DNA from: Sandaracinus sp964481145 | GTDB taxonomy: Bacteria > Myxococcota_A > Polyangia > Polyangiales > Sandaracinaceae | Length of the DNA: 64,000 bases | Direction of reading: 5' to 3' | NCBI GenBank assembly: GCA_964481145.1 | Contig: CAYZTA010000009.1 | Coordinates: forward strand, 62,001-126,000 | In this document: positions 17,239 through 25,915 of the stretch, one piece after another | How positions within the stretch are numbered: the first letter of the stretch is position 1 | Layout of the letters: every line of letters begins with the position of its first letter | Position numbers and translations under genes: made by a program | Notes under the pieces: model-generated | The model's database searches: none | Told to the model about the DNA's origin: nothing | What the model saw: the letters and a program-made list of their open reading frames with translations, nothing else

Positions 17239-18264
17239 GTGCGACACATTGTTTTTCGCACGGCATTCGCCACCGCGCTTTGCGCGATGATCTGTTCTAT
17301 TCCCACGCAGACTCATGCGGAGGTGGATGCAGACAGCGTACGCCGCACGCCGGTTCGAGATCATTCGATCCCGATGGCCGTTCTTGGCGCGGTCTCGCTG
17401 ACCGGAGGACTCGCGCTTTATTTCGGAATGCCCGGCCCAGACGGCGATGCCCATCCCTGGCGCGGTGGCATTCTCATGGACGAGAGCTTTCGCGACACGA
17501 TTCGTCTCCACGCGATCTCCGATCAGGAAGTCGCGCGCATGATCAGCGATGCGACGCTCTTTGCCGTCATGGCACAGGCGCAGTTCATCGACGCGCTGCT
17601 CGTGCCGCTCGTGCAAGGCGATCCGGATCTCGCGTGGCAAGCTTCATTCGCGCATTCACTCTCACTCGGGCTGACGCTCGGCATCGGAGAGATCGTCAAG
17701 TTCTCGGTCGGACGTGCGCGTCCATTCGAGCGCGACTGCGCGTCCGATCCACAGCGCGCTGGATGTGATGACTCCGATCGATTCGCCTCGTTCTATAGCC
17801 TGCACGCAGGCATGGCGTTTACGTCTGCCGGATTTTCGTGCGCGATGCATCTCTCGCATCGTCTCTATGATGATCCCGTCGCCGATATCGCTTCATGTGG
17901 TGCATCCATCGCATTGGCAGGAGCGACCGGCATGCTGCGAATCGCGTCCGACCGACATTATCTCTCCGATGTCTTGATTGGATCGCTGCTCGGCTTTGCC
18001 GTGGGATATTTGATTCCGCTCGCTGTAATCCCAGAGCGGGGCACGAGAGAAGAGCCAGAAGACGAGCCTCCTGCAAGCACACCGGGGCTGTCTTGGCACT
18101 TCACGCCGATGCTCTCGACGCCATCGGCCAATCTCTGGCGACCGATCGACGGCAGTGTTCCCGATGGAACGAGCTCGGCCGGGATTGGGCCGATGAGCGG
18201 TAGTGCAGGTGGAGGTGGTGGATTCGGATCCACGCTGGGGATTTCGATTTCGGGATCGTTCTGA
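17239..18264 (+). CDS. Exported PAP2-family phosphatase
   Basis: About 341 residues. From GTG 17239 the protein starts with a clean signal peptide (RHIVFRTAFATALCAMIC, cleavage likely after THA). A TTG at 17209 would add ten residues before it. The three phosphatase motifs are present: KFSVGRARP (for KxxxxxxRP), SLHAG (for PSGH, with Ser replacing Pro) and RIASDRHYLSDV (for SRxxxxxHxxxD, with the catalytic His and Asp kept and Ile-Ala-Ser at the first positions). Several hydrophobic helices surround them. Such enzymes dephosphorylate undecaprenyl pyrophosphate, phosphatidic acid or similar lipids on the outer side of the membrane. A Gly/Ser-rich C-terminal tail of about 80 residues is unusual. 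It stands alone between two plus-strand genes. Confidence 0.85.
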   Translation: MRHIVFRTAFATALCAMICSIPTQTHAEVDADSVRRTPVRDHSIPMAVLGAVSLTGGLALYFGMPGPDGDAHPWRGGILMDESFRDTIRLHAISDQEVARMISDATLFAVMAQAQFIDALLVPLVQGDPDLAWQASFAHSLSLGLTLGIGEIVKFSVGRARPFERDCASDPQRAGCDDSDRFASFYSLHAGMAFTSAGFSCAMHLSHRLYDDPVADIASCGASIALAGATGMLRIASDRHYLSDVLIGSLLGFAVGYLIPLAVIPERGTREEPEDEPPASTPGLSWHFTPMLSTPSANLWRPIDGSVPDGTSSAGIGPMSGSAGGGGGFGSTLGISISGSF

Positions 18265-18357
18265 GTAATTGAAAGGTTCTCCAATCTTTGAAATGCTCTA
18301 CGATGGACCGCTCCGGGCCCAAGGCTCGAAATCCATATCTTCGAAGTGGAGTGAATC

Positions 18358-20034
18358 ATGAAGCGAAGAGATCTCATCAAAGTAGGGGCCTCGAGCGCTT
18401 GTGTTTTGTTTCTTGGATGCGGCGAAGAGACATCTCGAGCACCCGATGGTTCCATGGGCGGGCGAGCGGACGGGGGGATCATGGGGAACTCCGATAGTGG
18501 AGTCGTCATCCCCCGCATCGACCCTGACGGACCACGTCAATTCCTCACGTGGGATGGCGGAAGTGGTCCTACCAATACCTACTGGAATAGACATCTGAGG
18601 CTGCCATGGAAGAGCTCCGGAGGAATCGGTGATTGGCTGGATGCCGAGCAGACCCCTCAAGGTACGGTGCCCTATGCGACGGTCGATGTGAGTGGCCCTG
18701 GGGCGATCACGCTGGATGTGAGCGCTCTGGTGGAGCGGTGGCTAGAAACCGACGAAAATCGCGGCTTCTATATCCGAAGCACTCAATCGTATGTGTGGAC
18801 CTTCGTCGGGCGTGCGGGTGCAGAAGGCCAGCGACCCGTGCTGGAAGTGCAGACCCATGAAGGAACGTTCTTCCCTCCATGTCTCGCCAACTCCCATTGG
18901 TCCCCTTCGACGGCTCGTAGCTTCGATACGCGGGAATCCTTCCTCATCGGAGGGCAGTATTGCACCATCGTGCTCTTTGATCTGAGCGATGTGAGCGGCA
19001 CGCTGGAGAGCGCAACACTGACCATGACGGCCTCCGAGGCCACGCGGACGGGCGTGTTGAGCATCTTTGAAGCGGATCCACCTGTTTTCCGCGTGGGCGG
19101 AGGAAGCGATTCTCCTCGGGAAGGAATCGCAGCAGGATATCCGCTCGATCAAGGCCTCGAAGAACACGCCGATGTGCTGTTTGCCGCCGACTTCTCCGAT
19201 CTCACTCAAGATGGCGGAAAGTGGTTTGGAGTGTGCGGAGAATTCACTCAAATCGAAGATCCAGAGACTGAGTCGGTGATGATCCGAAGTGGGTTCAAGG
19301 CCGGCTCGGTCGGCAGTTGCGCTCTCACCCACTCCGTCGTCCGAGGGACCACGTCGGGCTCGGTCCCCGATCACACCGAGACCGCGCTGTATGCCAGGTA
19401 TTACGTGTATCTGGAGAGCGATTGGGGCTCTACCGTCGACGCCAACAAGATGCCGGGATGGGATTGTAGGATGGGCTGGTGGAACCCTGCGCGAGGGGGG
19501 TATTGGCAAGCCACCACGGGCAATGGTGGGTCCCGGGGAACAGGGCTCAAGGTATGGAATGCGTCGGCCAATCGTTGGGTATACCAAGGCCACTCTCTGC
19601 GAGGTCACGGTGGGACGAAGGCGGGCGATGGAAACTATTACGACGACCTCTTCTATCTCGGGGGATACATCTACAACCTGGATCAAGGAGGTGCTTACGG
19701 CGAGAGCATCCCGTGGACAGGAACGGTGATCGCCAAAGAGCGCTGGACCTGCATCGAGCAATACGTGCAGATGAATACAATCGAAGGGCCGTACGACGAG
19801 GTTGGCAATGGTACGGCGGTGCGCGATGGTATCTATCGCGTCTGGGTCGATGGCGTGCTGGCCTGTGAGCGCACCAACCTGCGTTGGACCCGACATCCAG
19901 AGCTTGGTCTACAGGGATTCTGGCTCAACTGGTACCACGGCGGTACGAATCCTCCGATTCAAGACATGCATTACCGCATGAACTCCGTGGTTATCGCCCG
20001 CGAATACATCGGTCCACGGAAAGATCGCGCATAG
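18358..20034 (+). CDS. Lipoprotein with DNRLRE-type and polysaccharide-lyase-14-like domains
   Basis: A 558-residue lipoprotein; RBS GTGGAG precedes ATG 18358. The signal peptide ends at the lipobox VLFLGC, followed by an Asp/Gly-rich linker. Residues about 50-235 have the DNRLRE look (sets such as NTYWNRHLRLPW, VDVSGPGAITLDVSALVERWL), a beta-sandwich module found in secreted glycan-active proteins. Residues about 260-558 resemble the PL14/alginate-lyase-like jelly roll (LYARYYVYLESDWG, KMPGWDC, HYRMNSVVIAREYIGP). The likely role is binding or cutting an acidic polysaccharide at the cell surface. The lyase call rests on this general similarity; catalytic residues were not verified. It stands alone, convergent with the antiporter gene. 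Confidence 0.65.
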   Translation: MKRRDLIKVGASSACVLFLGCGEETSRAPDGSMGGRADGGIMGNSDSGVVIPRIDPDGPRQFLTWDGGSGPTNTYWNRHLRLPWKSSGGIGDWLDAEQTPQGTVPYATVDVSGPGAITLDVSALVERWLETDENRGFYIRSTQSYVWTFVGRAGAEGQRPVLEVQTHEGTFFPPCLANSHWSPSTARSFDTRESFLIGGQYCTIVLFDLSDVSGTLESATLTMTASEATRTGVLSIFEADPPVFRVGGGSDSPREGIAAGYPLDQGLEEHADVLFAADFSDLTQDGGKWFGVCGEFTQIEDPETESVMIRSGFKAGSVGSCALTHSVVRGTTSGSVPDHTETALYARYYVYLESDWGSTVDANKMPGWDCRMGWWNPARGGYWQATTGNGGSRGTGLKVWNASANRWVYQGHSLRGHGGTKAGDGNYYDDLFYLGGYIYNLDQGGAYGESIPWTGTVIAKERWTCIEQYVQMNTIEGPYDEVGNGTAVRDGIYRVWVDGVLACERTNLRWTRHPELGLQGFWLNWYHGGTNPPIQDMHYRMNSVVIAREYIGPRKDRA

Positions 20035-20064
20035 TGGTGATCGACGGTGTGGCCCGGCAGGCGA

Positions 20065-22215
20065 CTAAGGCTTGGCGGGAGCACCCTCGAGTTTGCGTGA
20101 TTGGACAGGAATGGTGGCGGATTGCTCGGTCGCTTGCCTTCGAATGATGAGAAGCGAAGCACGTGTTTCGCTTGCCAGTCGCTCGTGACGGATTCCGAAG
20201 AATCCTGGCTGGATCCCCCAGGTGACCGCCACGCCAATCACGACCAAGTCGTATCCGCCTTGTGTGACTTCGTCGACGACGGCCGCAACCGGGTCATTGT
20301 TGCGGACGACTTTGACCTCGACATGCGGTCGCTCGGTTCCATTGGAGAGCAAAGGCGAGACTGTCTCGACGAGCTCAGCGACGGTCGTGCCGACGTTGTC
20401 CGCTTCTCCAGTTTGGTCTTCGGCGACGACCTGCAACACCGTGACTGGCAACCCACGCGACGCCGCGATGCGTCCCGCCGCTTCGAGTGCGGCCGCGTCA
20501 TGCGTCAAATCACGGTAGGGAACGAGGATTCTCTTCCATGGTTCGAAGCTGCGTTCGACGTAGACCGCCACGTCTGCGCGGGCGCGAGTCATGACATCGT
20601 TGACGGCACCGCCGAGAATTCGCTTGGAAACCACCGGCTTGTGCCATCCGAGGAGCACGAGATCGGCGTGCTTCACATGGGCGAGGTCGGCGATGTCCCG
20701 TCCCGGATTCTGGGTCGCGAAGACGAGAGAGCGCACCTCGAGCTGTTGCTCTCGTGCCGCGTGGAGCATGGGCTGCAGCGCATGATCGTCGGCGGCGGGG
20801 CGATCATCGAGCTCGGTCAACGGACGATCTTCGACGAGTTCGAGATGAGCGCCGTAGATGCGCGGCTGACGACCATGAGGCACGAGAGAATGAGCGACAC
20901 GTAACAAACCTGGTCCCGATGCGGGGAGACTGACCGGGACGAGCACGGTGAAATCGCGCGCTTCCCCGTCACCTTCGGCCTCGCTCTCCCGCAGCAGATC
21001 GAGGGGGTAGATCCACTGCAAGATGGGCGTCGTCATGAATGTCGTCAGGAGCGCCATCATGATCATCATCGCGAAGAGCGCCGGAGAGATGACCCCGAGA
21101 TCGAGCCCGATCGTCAAGATCACGAGCTCCATCAGGCCGCGCGTATTCATCAGGATTCCGAGCGCGCTCGCTTCACGCCACGGGAGCCCCGTCATGCGCG
21201 CGGCGATCGTCGAGCCACCGAACTTTCCGGCCACCGCCACCAACATGACGAGGCCGAAGTAGGACCACATCTCGAGGCCGCTGACGAGGCCGATGCTCGT
21301 GCGCAAGCCGGCGTTCGCGAAGAAGATCGGCAGAAGAAAGACCACCGTGACGTGTTCGATCTTTCCACCCAGTGTGTGCATGAAGGAGCGCTCCTTCGGC
21401 ATCACTGCGCCAAAACAGAATGCTCCGAAGAGAGCATGGATCCCGAGCCACTCCGTGACCCATGCCGAAGCGAGCATGAGCAGGAGAATCCCGGCGAGCA
21501 TGTCGTGGGTCACGCGACCAGAGTTGCGAAAGCGCTCTTCGAACAATCGAAGCGCGGGACGCGCCACGAAAAGCATGAGCACGACGTAGGCGGCAGATCC
21601 GATCAGAGTGATCCAGAGCGGTGTGTGTAGAGCGTGTGCTCGTACGATGGCGATCACGATTGCGAGGATCGCCCACGCCGTCACGTCATCGACCGCTGCA
21701 CACGCGATCGTGAGGGCTCCGACTTTGGTGCGTGTCAGGTTGCGTTCTTGAAGGATCCTCGCGAGGACCGGGAACGCGGTGACGCTCATCGCCGCGCCCA
21801 TGAACAGAGCGAAGCCGTCGAACGCAACCGAGGCATCCGAGAGCTGAGGGTACAAATAAAGCGCGAGCGCCGAGCCGAGGAAGAAGGGCGCGACGATGCT
21901 CACATGGCTCGTGACGACAGCGGCGTGGCCTCGCCCGACCATCAACTTCGGATCGAACTCGAGCCCCACGAGAAACATGAAAAGCACGAGCCCGACCTGA
22001 CTCAACATGTTGAGATGGCCAAGGCTCTCGGGCGGGAAGATGAATGCAGAAACTTCCGGCGCGGCCCATCCCAGCAGAGAGGGACCGAGCAGGATGCCAG
22101 CGACCATTTCGCCGACGACCTGAGGTTGTTGGATGCGGCGGAAGAGGATGCCGACCAGTCGTGAGGCGACGAGGACGACACCGATCTGCAGGAGCAGTGT
22201 GAGCAAGGGATGCAT
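20065..22215 (-). CDS. CPA2-type cation:proton antiporter with C-terminal USP-like domains
   Basis: A 716-residue protein. The first about 400 residues contain 12-13 hydrophobic helices of the Kef/NapA-type CPA2 antiporter fold, with the transport motif AAVDDVTAW (Asp-Asp) and QVVGEMVAGILLGPSLLGW. The C-terminal about 300 residues are cytoplasmic and resemble tandem universal-stress-protein domains (FTVLVPVSLPASGPGLLRV, KRILVPYRDLTHDAAALEAA, GYDLVVIGVA), where a nucleotide may bind; no TrkA-N domain is visible. It probably exchanges Na+ or K+ for protons across the inner membrane. ATG 22215 lies 8 bases after the stop of the preceding small membrane protein, so both form one operon. Confidence 0.9.
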   Translation of the reverse strand: MHPLLTLLLQIGVVLVASRLVGILFRRIQQPQVVGEMVAGILLGPSLLGWAAPEVSAFIFPPESLGHLNMLSQVGLVLFMFLVGLEFDPKLMVGRGHAAVVTSHVSIVAPFFLGSALALYLYPQLSDASVAFDGFALFMGAAMSVTAFPVLARILQERNLTRTKVGALTIACAAVDDVTAWAILAIVIAIVRAHALHTPLWITLIGSAAYVVLMLFVARPALRLFEERFRNSGRVTHDMLAGILLLMLASAWVTEWLGIHALFGAFCFGAVMPKERSFMHTLGGKIEHVTVVFLLPIFFANAGLRTSIGLVSGLEMWSYFGLVMLVAVAGKFGGSTIAARMTGLPWREASALGILMNTRGLMELVILTIGLDLGVISPALFAMMIMMALLTTFMTTPILQWIYPLDLLRESEAEGDGEARDFTVLVPVSLPASGPGLLRVAHSLVPHGRQPRIYGAHLELVEDRPLTELDDRPAADDHALQPMLHAAREQQLEVRSLVFATQNPGRDIADLAHVKHADLVLLGWHKPVVSKRILGGAVNDVMTRARADVAVYVERSFEPWKRILVPYRDLTHDAAALEAAGRIAASRGLPVTVLQVVAEDQTGEADNVGTTVAELVETVSPLLSNGTERPHVEVKVVRNNDPVAAVVDEVTQGGYDLVVIGVAVTWGIQPGFFGIRHERLASETRASLLIIRRQATEQSATIPVQSRKLEGAPAKP

Positions 22216-22223
22216 GGATGGCC

Positions 22224-22703
22224 TCAGAGCGTACGGGGGCTCGGTCGTTGAGCATCGAAGGTCACGTCAGCGCATGCATTGCAGTCTGGTGCCCTCAGCG
22301 TGATCACGAGCCGATCCTCGACCTTGCTCGCTTCGAGCGTTGCGCCGAGACCGGCGCAATGTCCGCTCGGGGACTGAAACTGTGCGGAAATGAGGTCCTC
22401 GTGGATGCGGCCTTCAGTCACCGCACCCCCCACGTGCACCCGGAGATAACGCCCTGATTGTTCGATCCTCATGGCATTCGCGGTGTCGAGGCCCAGACAC
22501 GAGAGCTGCTCCACGCCAGAAGGGAGCGTCCATTCACCGCCGATGGTGGGAGGAGGCACCAGCGCTTTTCCTTGGTGCAGGATGATGAGCAGTCCGGCGA
22601 ACGGTAAGCCGACGAGCACGACATACAACGCTGCGCTCCGCAGCAAGCGGGTCATCGCCGACGTCTCACGCGTTGCAGTTCCTTCGCGATCGATTTCGCT
22701 CAT
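22224..22703 (-). CDS. Small membrane-anchored protein of unknown function
   Basis: A 159-residue protein with one N-terminal hydrophobic helix (about 20-40, RLLRSAALYVVLVGLPFAGL) and an extracytoplasmic remainder. Three or four cysteines lie in a Gly/Asp-rich beta-like domain (SCLGLDTANAM, GHCAGLG, DCNACADVTF). The CNAC pair could bind metal or form disulfides. It precedes the antiporter gene by 8 bases on the same strand, suggesting a partner or modulator of the antiporter. No family was recognised. Confidence 0.65.
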   Translation of the reverse strand: MSEIDREGTATRETSAMTRLLRSAALYVVLVGLPFAGLLIILHQGKALVPPPTIGGEWTLPSGVEQLSCLGLDTANAMRIEQSGRYLRVHVGGAVTEGRIHEDLISAQFQSPSGHCAGLGATLEASKVEDRLVITLRAPDCNACADVTFDAQRPSPRTL

Positions 22704-22854
22704 TTCCCCGCCATTCGCTTGCGATCATAAGGTGATTCAGCCGTTGCCTATCAAACCTTCGTCGCTCCCGTCAAGCAAAGGCACGGCCATCGGATGATGG
22801 GCTGCACATCGAATGCGAACGATGCGAGCATGGGAGGAACGCAGGAGAGCAGCG

Positions 22855-23964
22855 ATGCAACGGCGATTGTGGATGGTGTGCCTCACGCTCGTGTGGGTGA
22901 TGGGTTGTGACGAAGGTGAGAACGCACGCGATGCGGGGAGCCTCGATGTGAACAATCCCCTCGCGAGACCTGATGAAGGACCTCCTGCAGGCAACCCTTC
23001 AGGAACGTGCGCCATCCCCGTGGAAGCGGGCCCCGAAGACAGCTCGCGCCCCGATCACGTCGTGGGCACGGGCACGCCTGCGAGCTGCACGGCCCAAGCG
23101 TTCATCGGGGCGGTGGCGCAAGGCGGCGTGATCACATTCGACTGTGGTTCCGATCCCGTGACGATCACACTCGATCGTCCAGCGAAGATCGTCAACGACA
23201 CGGGTCCCGAGATCGTGATCGATGGAGGCGGGCTCGTGACGCTGAGCGGTGGAGGGCGCTCGCGCATCCTTTACATGAACACATGCGACGAGGCGCAGCG
23301 TTGGACGACACCGCATTGTCAGAATCAAGATCACCCGCGTCTCACCGTGCAGAACTTGACCTTCATCGACGCCGACTCACGCGGCGAGGGTGAGTACGAT
23401 GGAGGTGGCGCGATCTGGGCGCGTGGTGGGCGACTCAAGATCGTCAACTCGCGCTTCTTCGGCAACGTCTGTGCGGACCAAGGCCCAGACGTGGGGGGCG
23501 CTGCGATCCGAGTGTTCAGTCAATTCGAGGGTCGTCCGGTGTATGTGGTGAACAGCACGTTCGGGGGCGCTGAAGGATATGGCAACACGTGCGCGAACGG
23601 CGGCGCCCTCAGCAGCATTGGTGTGTCGTGGACCATCCTCAATAGCCTCTTCTCGCACAACCGTGCGGTCGGCCAAGGCGGCAATCCCGCGCAACCCGGG
23701 ACGCCTGGGGGCGGCAGCGGAGGCGCGATCTACAACGACGGCAACACCATGACGCTCTCGCTATGTGGAACTCGCATCGAGCACAACGAGGTGGTGCAGC
23801 ACGGCAGCGCGATCTTCTTCGTGAGCAATGATCATAGCGGTGACATTCGCATCGAGCGCTCGGTGATCACGAACAACGTGGGCGGGTCGTGGTATCCGAC
23901 GTATCCGCAGATCTCGGGACACGACGACACACCCATCGTGGTCATCGATTCGACGATCGAGTGA
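22855..23964 (+). CDS. Right-handed beta-helix lipoprotein
   Basis: About 369 residues. ATG 22855 was chosen because GCAGGAGAG precedes it; the earlier ATG at 22813 lacks such a site. A signal peptide ends at the lipobox VMGC. Residues about 60-369 show pectate-lyase-like beta-helix repeats with runs of Asn and Gly-rich turns (IVNDTGPEIVIDGGGL, LTVQNLTFIDAD, LKIVNSRFFGN, AVYVVNSTF-like segments). Such folds are seen in polysaccharide-active enzymes and surface adhesins. No catalytic pattern was recognised. Its TGA is shared with the first base of the ECF-type element at 23962, so the element's promoter starts inside this gene's stop. Confidence 0.75.
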   Translation: MQRRLWMVCLTLVWVMGCDEGENARDAGSLDVNNPLARPDEGPPAGNPSGTCAIPVEAGPEDSSRPDHVVGTGTPASCTAQAFIGAVAQGGVITFDCGSDPVTITLDRPAKIVNDTGPEIVIDGGGLVTLSGGGRSRILYMNTCDEAQRWTTPHCQNQDHPRLTVQNLTFIDADSRGEGEYDGGGAIWARGGRLKIVNSRFFGNVCADQGPDVGGAAIRVFSQFEGRPVYVVNSTFGGAEGYGNTCANGGALSSIGVSWTILNSLFSHNRAVGQGGNPAQPGTPGGGSGGAIYNDGNTMTLSLCGTRIEHNEVVQHGSAIFFVSNDHSGDIRIERSVITNNVGGSWYPTYPQISGHDDTPIVVIDSTIE

Positions 23965-24000
23965 CCGAGACAAAAAAGGATCGATGAGTGTGCACTCATC
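23962..24000 (+). promoter_or_regulatory. Bipartite ECF-type element A, before the FeeM-like gene
   Basis: TGACCGAGACAAAAAA at 23962-23977 and GCACTCATC at 23992-24000. There are 20 bases between GAGAC and GCACTCA. The first part begins in the stop codon of the preceding gene, and the second ends 5 bases before ATG 24006, so the message would be leaderless. The bases just before and within the second part form an inverted repeat (GATGAGTG, two bases, CACTCATC). It matches elements B and C in sequence and spacing; see the findings. Confidence 0.7.
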
Positions 24001-24005
24001 TTCAT

Positions 24006-24869
24006 ATGGAGCTGCCCTCTTTCATCGTCGATCCATGGATTCGTAGGAAAGCGCATCTCGCGTCGATCGATCTCCGTCGATTCCAGATCCGTCTCGCTCG
24101 GAATGCGAAGGAATATGAAGATGCCTTTCGACTCATTCACCTGGCCTATGCTTATCAAGGAATCGAGCCGCTCCGGAGAATCGACTTGCGGATGACGGAG
24201 CAGCATGTCCTTAGCGAGGCGGTGGTGCTGGTGGCCTATGAAGGCCAGCAACTCGTGGGGACCATCTCGGTGACGAAAGATTCTCCAGCGGGTTTGCCGC
24301 TCGACAAAGAGTATGGCGATGAGATCGCCGCACTGCGGCGCGCTGGGGCACAGATCTCCGAAATTGGCTCGCTCGCGATCGTGCGGCGGTGCTGGCATTC
24401 GGGGTTGATGGCGCTCCTCGGACTTGCCGCGGCTCGCGTTTGTTTTCGGATTCATGGGAGCACCCATAACGTCATTGGGGTGCATCCCAAAGCCGCCGCC
24501 GTTTATCGCGCGATGTGGAACTTTCATCTCCTTGGGCCTGCGCACCACCATGCAGAGCTCGAGGCTCCTGTCATCGGCCTCACTCAGGAGCGAGCGGCGA
24601 CGCAAACACACCTCGGCCGATGTTATCGTGCGTATCTGAATGGATTGACTCCGGTGGAGTATTGTTTCGGAGAGAAGCCCCCTCTGGGGCTCGAGCTCCC
24701 AGAGGGAGTGACCGAGAACGAGTGGCCACGGCTCAAGATGCCGCGCGAGGTGTTTCGGACGATCTTCATCGACCAGACGGGCTTGCTCTCGAAGCTGAGC
24801 CCCGCGACATGGCACCACTTGCGCACCCAGCGGTCGGAGGAGACGGTGGGGGTGAAATCGAAGTTCTAG
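24006..24869 (+). CDS. FeeM-like N-acyl amino acid synthase (GNAT fold)
   Basis: About 287 residues. It resembles the FeeM/autoinducer-synthase branch of GNAT enzymes, which join an acyl chain from acyl-ACP to an amino acid amine. Seen are FQIRLARNAKEYEDAFRLIH, ISEIGSLAIVRRC (the central beta strand and acyl-donor loop region) and a His-rich active-site region WNFHLLGPAHHHAE. There is no signal peptide. ATG 24006 lies 5 bases after element A, which favours it over the GTG-containing frame opening at 23988. It probably makes an N-acyl amino acid surfactant or signal, or a membrane lipid. Its placement beneath an ECF-type element shared with the sigma gene suggests control by that sigma factor. 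The family call is by recognition and the substrate is unknown. Confidence 0.75.
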   Translation: MELPSFIVDPWIRRKAHLASIDLRRFQIRLARNAKEYEDAFRLIHLAYAYQGIEPLRRIDLRMTEQHVLSEAVVLVAYEGQQLVGTISVTKDSPAGLPLDKEYGDEIAALRRAGAQISEIGSLAIVRRCWHSGLMALLGLAAARVCFRIHGSTHNVIGVHPKAAAVYRAMWNFHLLGPAHHHAELEAPVIGLTQERAATQTHLGRCYRAYLNGLTPVEYCFGEKPPLGLELPEGVTENEWPRLKMPREVFRTIFIDQTGLLSKLSPATWHHLRTQRSEETVGVKSKF

Positions 24870-24906
24870 GCTTTTCTAAAGGATTCGAGGTTCGGTAGGA
24901 TGAGGC

Positions 24907-25872
24907 GTGTGGCATCGGCTCGCTCCATGGTTCCAGACCTTCATCGCAATTTTAATGACGCCATCGTCTTCGATCGCCCAAGGGCGAGTTCCCATCACCT
25001 GGGAGGTGTCGCGAGAGATCGACTGCATGAGCTCCGCGGTTCTGGCGCAGGAGGTCGAGGCTCGGCTCCGTCAACCTCTCGATCTCGAACTCGAACTCGA
25101 GGTGCACGGACGCGCCGAGCGCTCGCCTGATGGCGTGCGAGCCACGCTATCGCTGCGCACCCGCGAAGGCGCTCTCATCGGCACGCGCACGGTCGAAACG
25201 GAAGGGGAATGCCACGGCCTCGATGATGTTTTGCCAGTCGTCATCGCGATGATGCTCAATGTGCCGCGGGAGGAACTCGCGCTGTTCGTCCGAGCGCGCC
25301 CGGAGCCACCTCCGCCCGAACTCCCCAGACCTGTTCCTCGCGAATTTCGAGCCGGCAATGAGACGACGGTGAGCGGCGTTCTCGTGGCGGGTGTGCTCCC
25401 CGACGTGGCGTTGGGCGTGCGACTCATGTCGGTGGCGGTCATCGATGGTTTCTCGGCCGTTGCGCTCGATGTCATCGCGATTCCCGAGCATGTTCGCCCC
25501 GCCGGGGGCGGAGTCATCATGTTCCGACTGATGTCGATCGGAGTCGGCACGTGTGCGATGGGTGGCTCCATCGAATCTTGGCTCCGCCTCGAAGCCTGTG
25601 TCGGAGTTCGTGTCGATGCGTTGTGGGTCGAGCCTTCGGGATTCGAAGAGAATCGTCCCACGATGACGTGGATGCTCGGGGGTGATGTCGCGGGGCGCGC
25701 GCTCTTTCGTTTAGAGGGGCCTCTCTGGGCGGGTGTGGGACTTGGCGTTCATGTCCCTCTTCCTTCCTCCGCCTTCGCATACCGAGGGCCCACCGGGGAG
25801 ATCCACGAAATCCATCGTGTGGCGCCTTTGGCTGGTCGGCTCGATTTCGGCCTGACGCTTCGATTCGAGTGA
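24907..25872 (+). CDS. Exported protein of unknown function
   Basis: A 321-residue protein with a signal-peptide-like N-terminus (WFQTFIAILMTPSSSIAQG). Two halves can be seen: an N-terminal domain with two cysteines and a Pro-rich hinge (about 135-150, PEPPPPELPRPVPREF), then a C-terminal beta-rich half with repeating Gly/aromatic pattern (VLVAGVLPDVALGVRLM, GAGLGVHVPLP-like) that suggests an outer-membrane beta-barrel or beta-sandwich. It follows the FeeM-like gene by 37 bases and precedes the sigma gene, with element B starting inside its stop codon. Starts at GTG 24907. Similar exported proteins sit beside ECF sigma genes in myxobacteria, which fits, but no function is known. Confidence 0.65.
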   Translation: MWHRLAPWFQTFIAILMTPSSSIAQGRVPITWEVSREIDCMSSAVLAQEVEARLRQPLDLELELEVHGRAERSPDGVRATLSLRTREGALIGTRTVETEGECHGLDDVLPVVIAMMLNVPREELALFVRARPEPPPPELPRPVPREFRAGNETTVSGVLVAGVLPDVALGVRLMSVAVIDGFSAVALDVIAIPEHVRPAGGGVIMFRLMSIGVGTCAMGGSIESWLRLEACVGVRVDALWVEPSGFEENRPTMTWMLGGDVAGRALFRLEGPLWAGVGLGVHVPLPSSAFAYRGPTGEIHEIHRVAPLAGRLDFGLTLRFE

Positions 25873-25908
25873 CCGAGACAAAAAAACCGCAAGGTGTGTG
25901 CACTCACC
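25870..25908 (+). promoter_or_regulatory. Bipartite ECF-type element B, before the ECF sigma gene
   Basis: TGACCGAGACAAAAAAA at 25870-25886 and GCACTCACC at 25900-25908, again with 20 bases between GAGAC and GCACTCA. It begins in the TGA of the preceding gene and ends 7 bases before ATG 25916, so the message would be leaderless or nearly so. The second part is near-palindromic with the bases before it (GGTGTGTG/CACTCACC). Since it precedes the sigma factor gene itself, autoregulation is the natural reading. Confidence 0.72.
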
Positions 25909-25915
25909 AAGTGTG

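Noticed and set aside
18742..19896. Minus-strand open frame of 384 codons
   Set aside because: Antisense to the lyase-like lipoprotein, no motifs and no ribosome-binding site.
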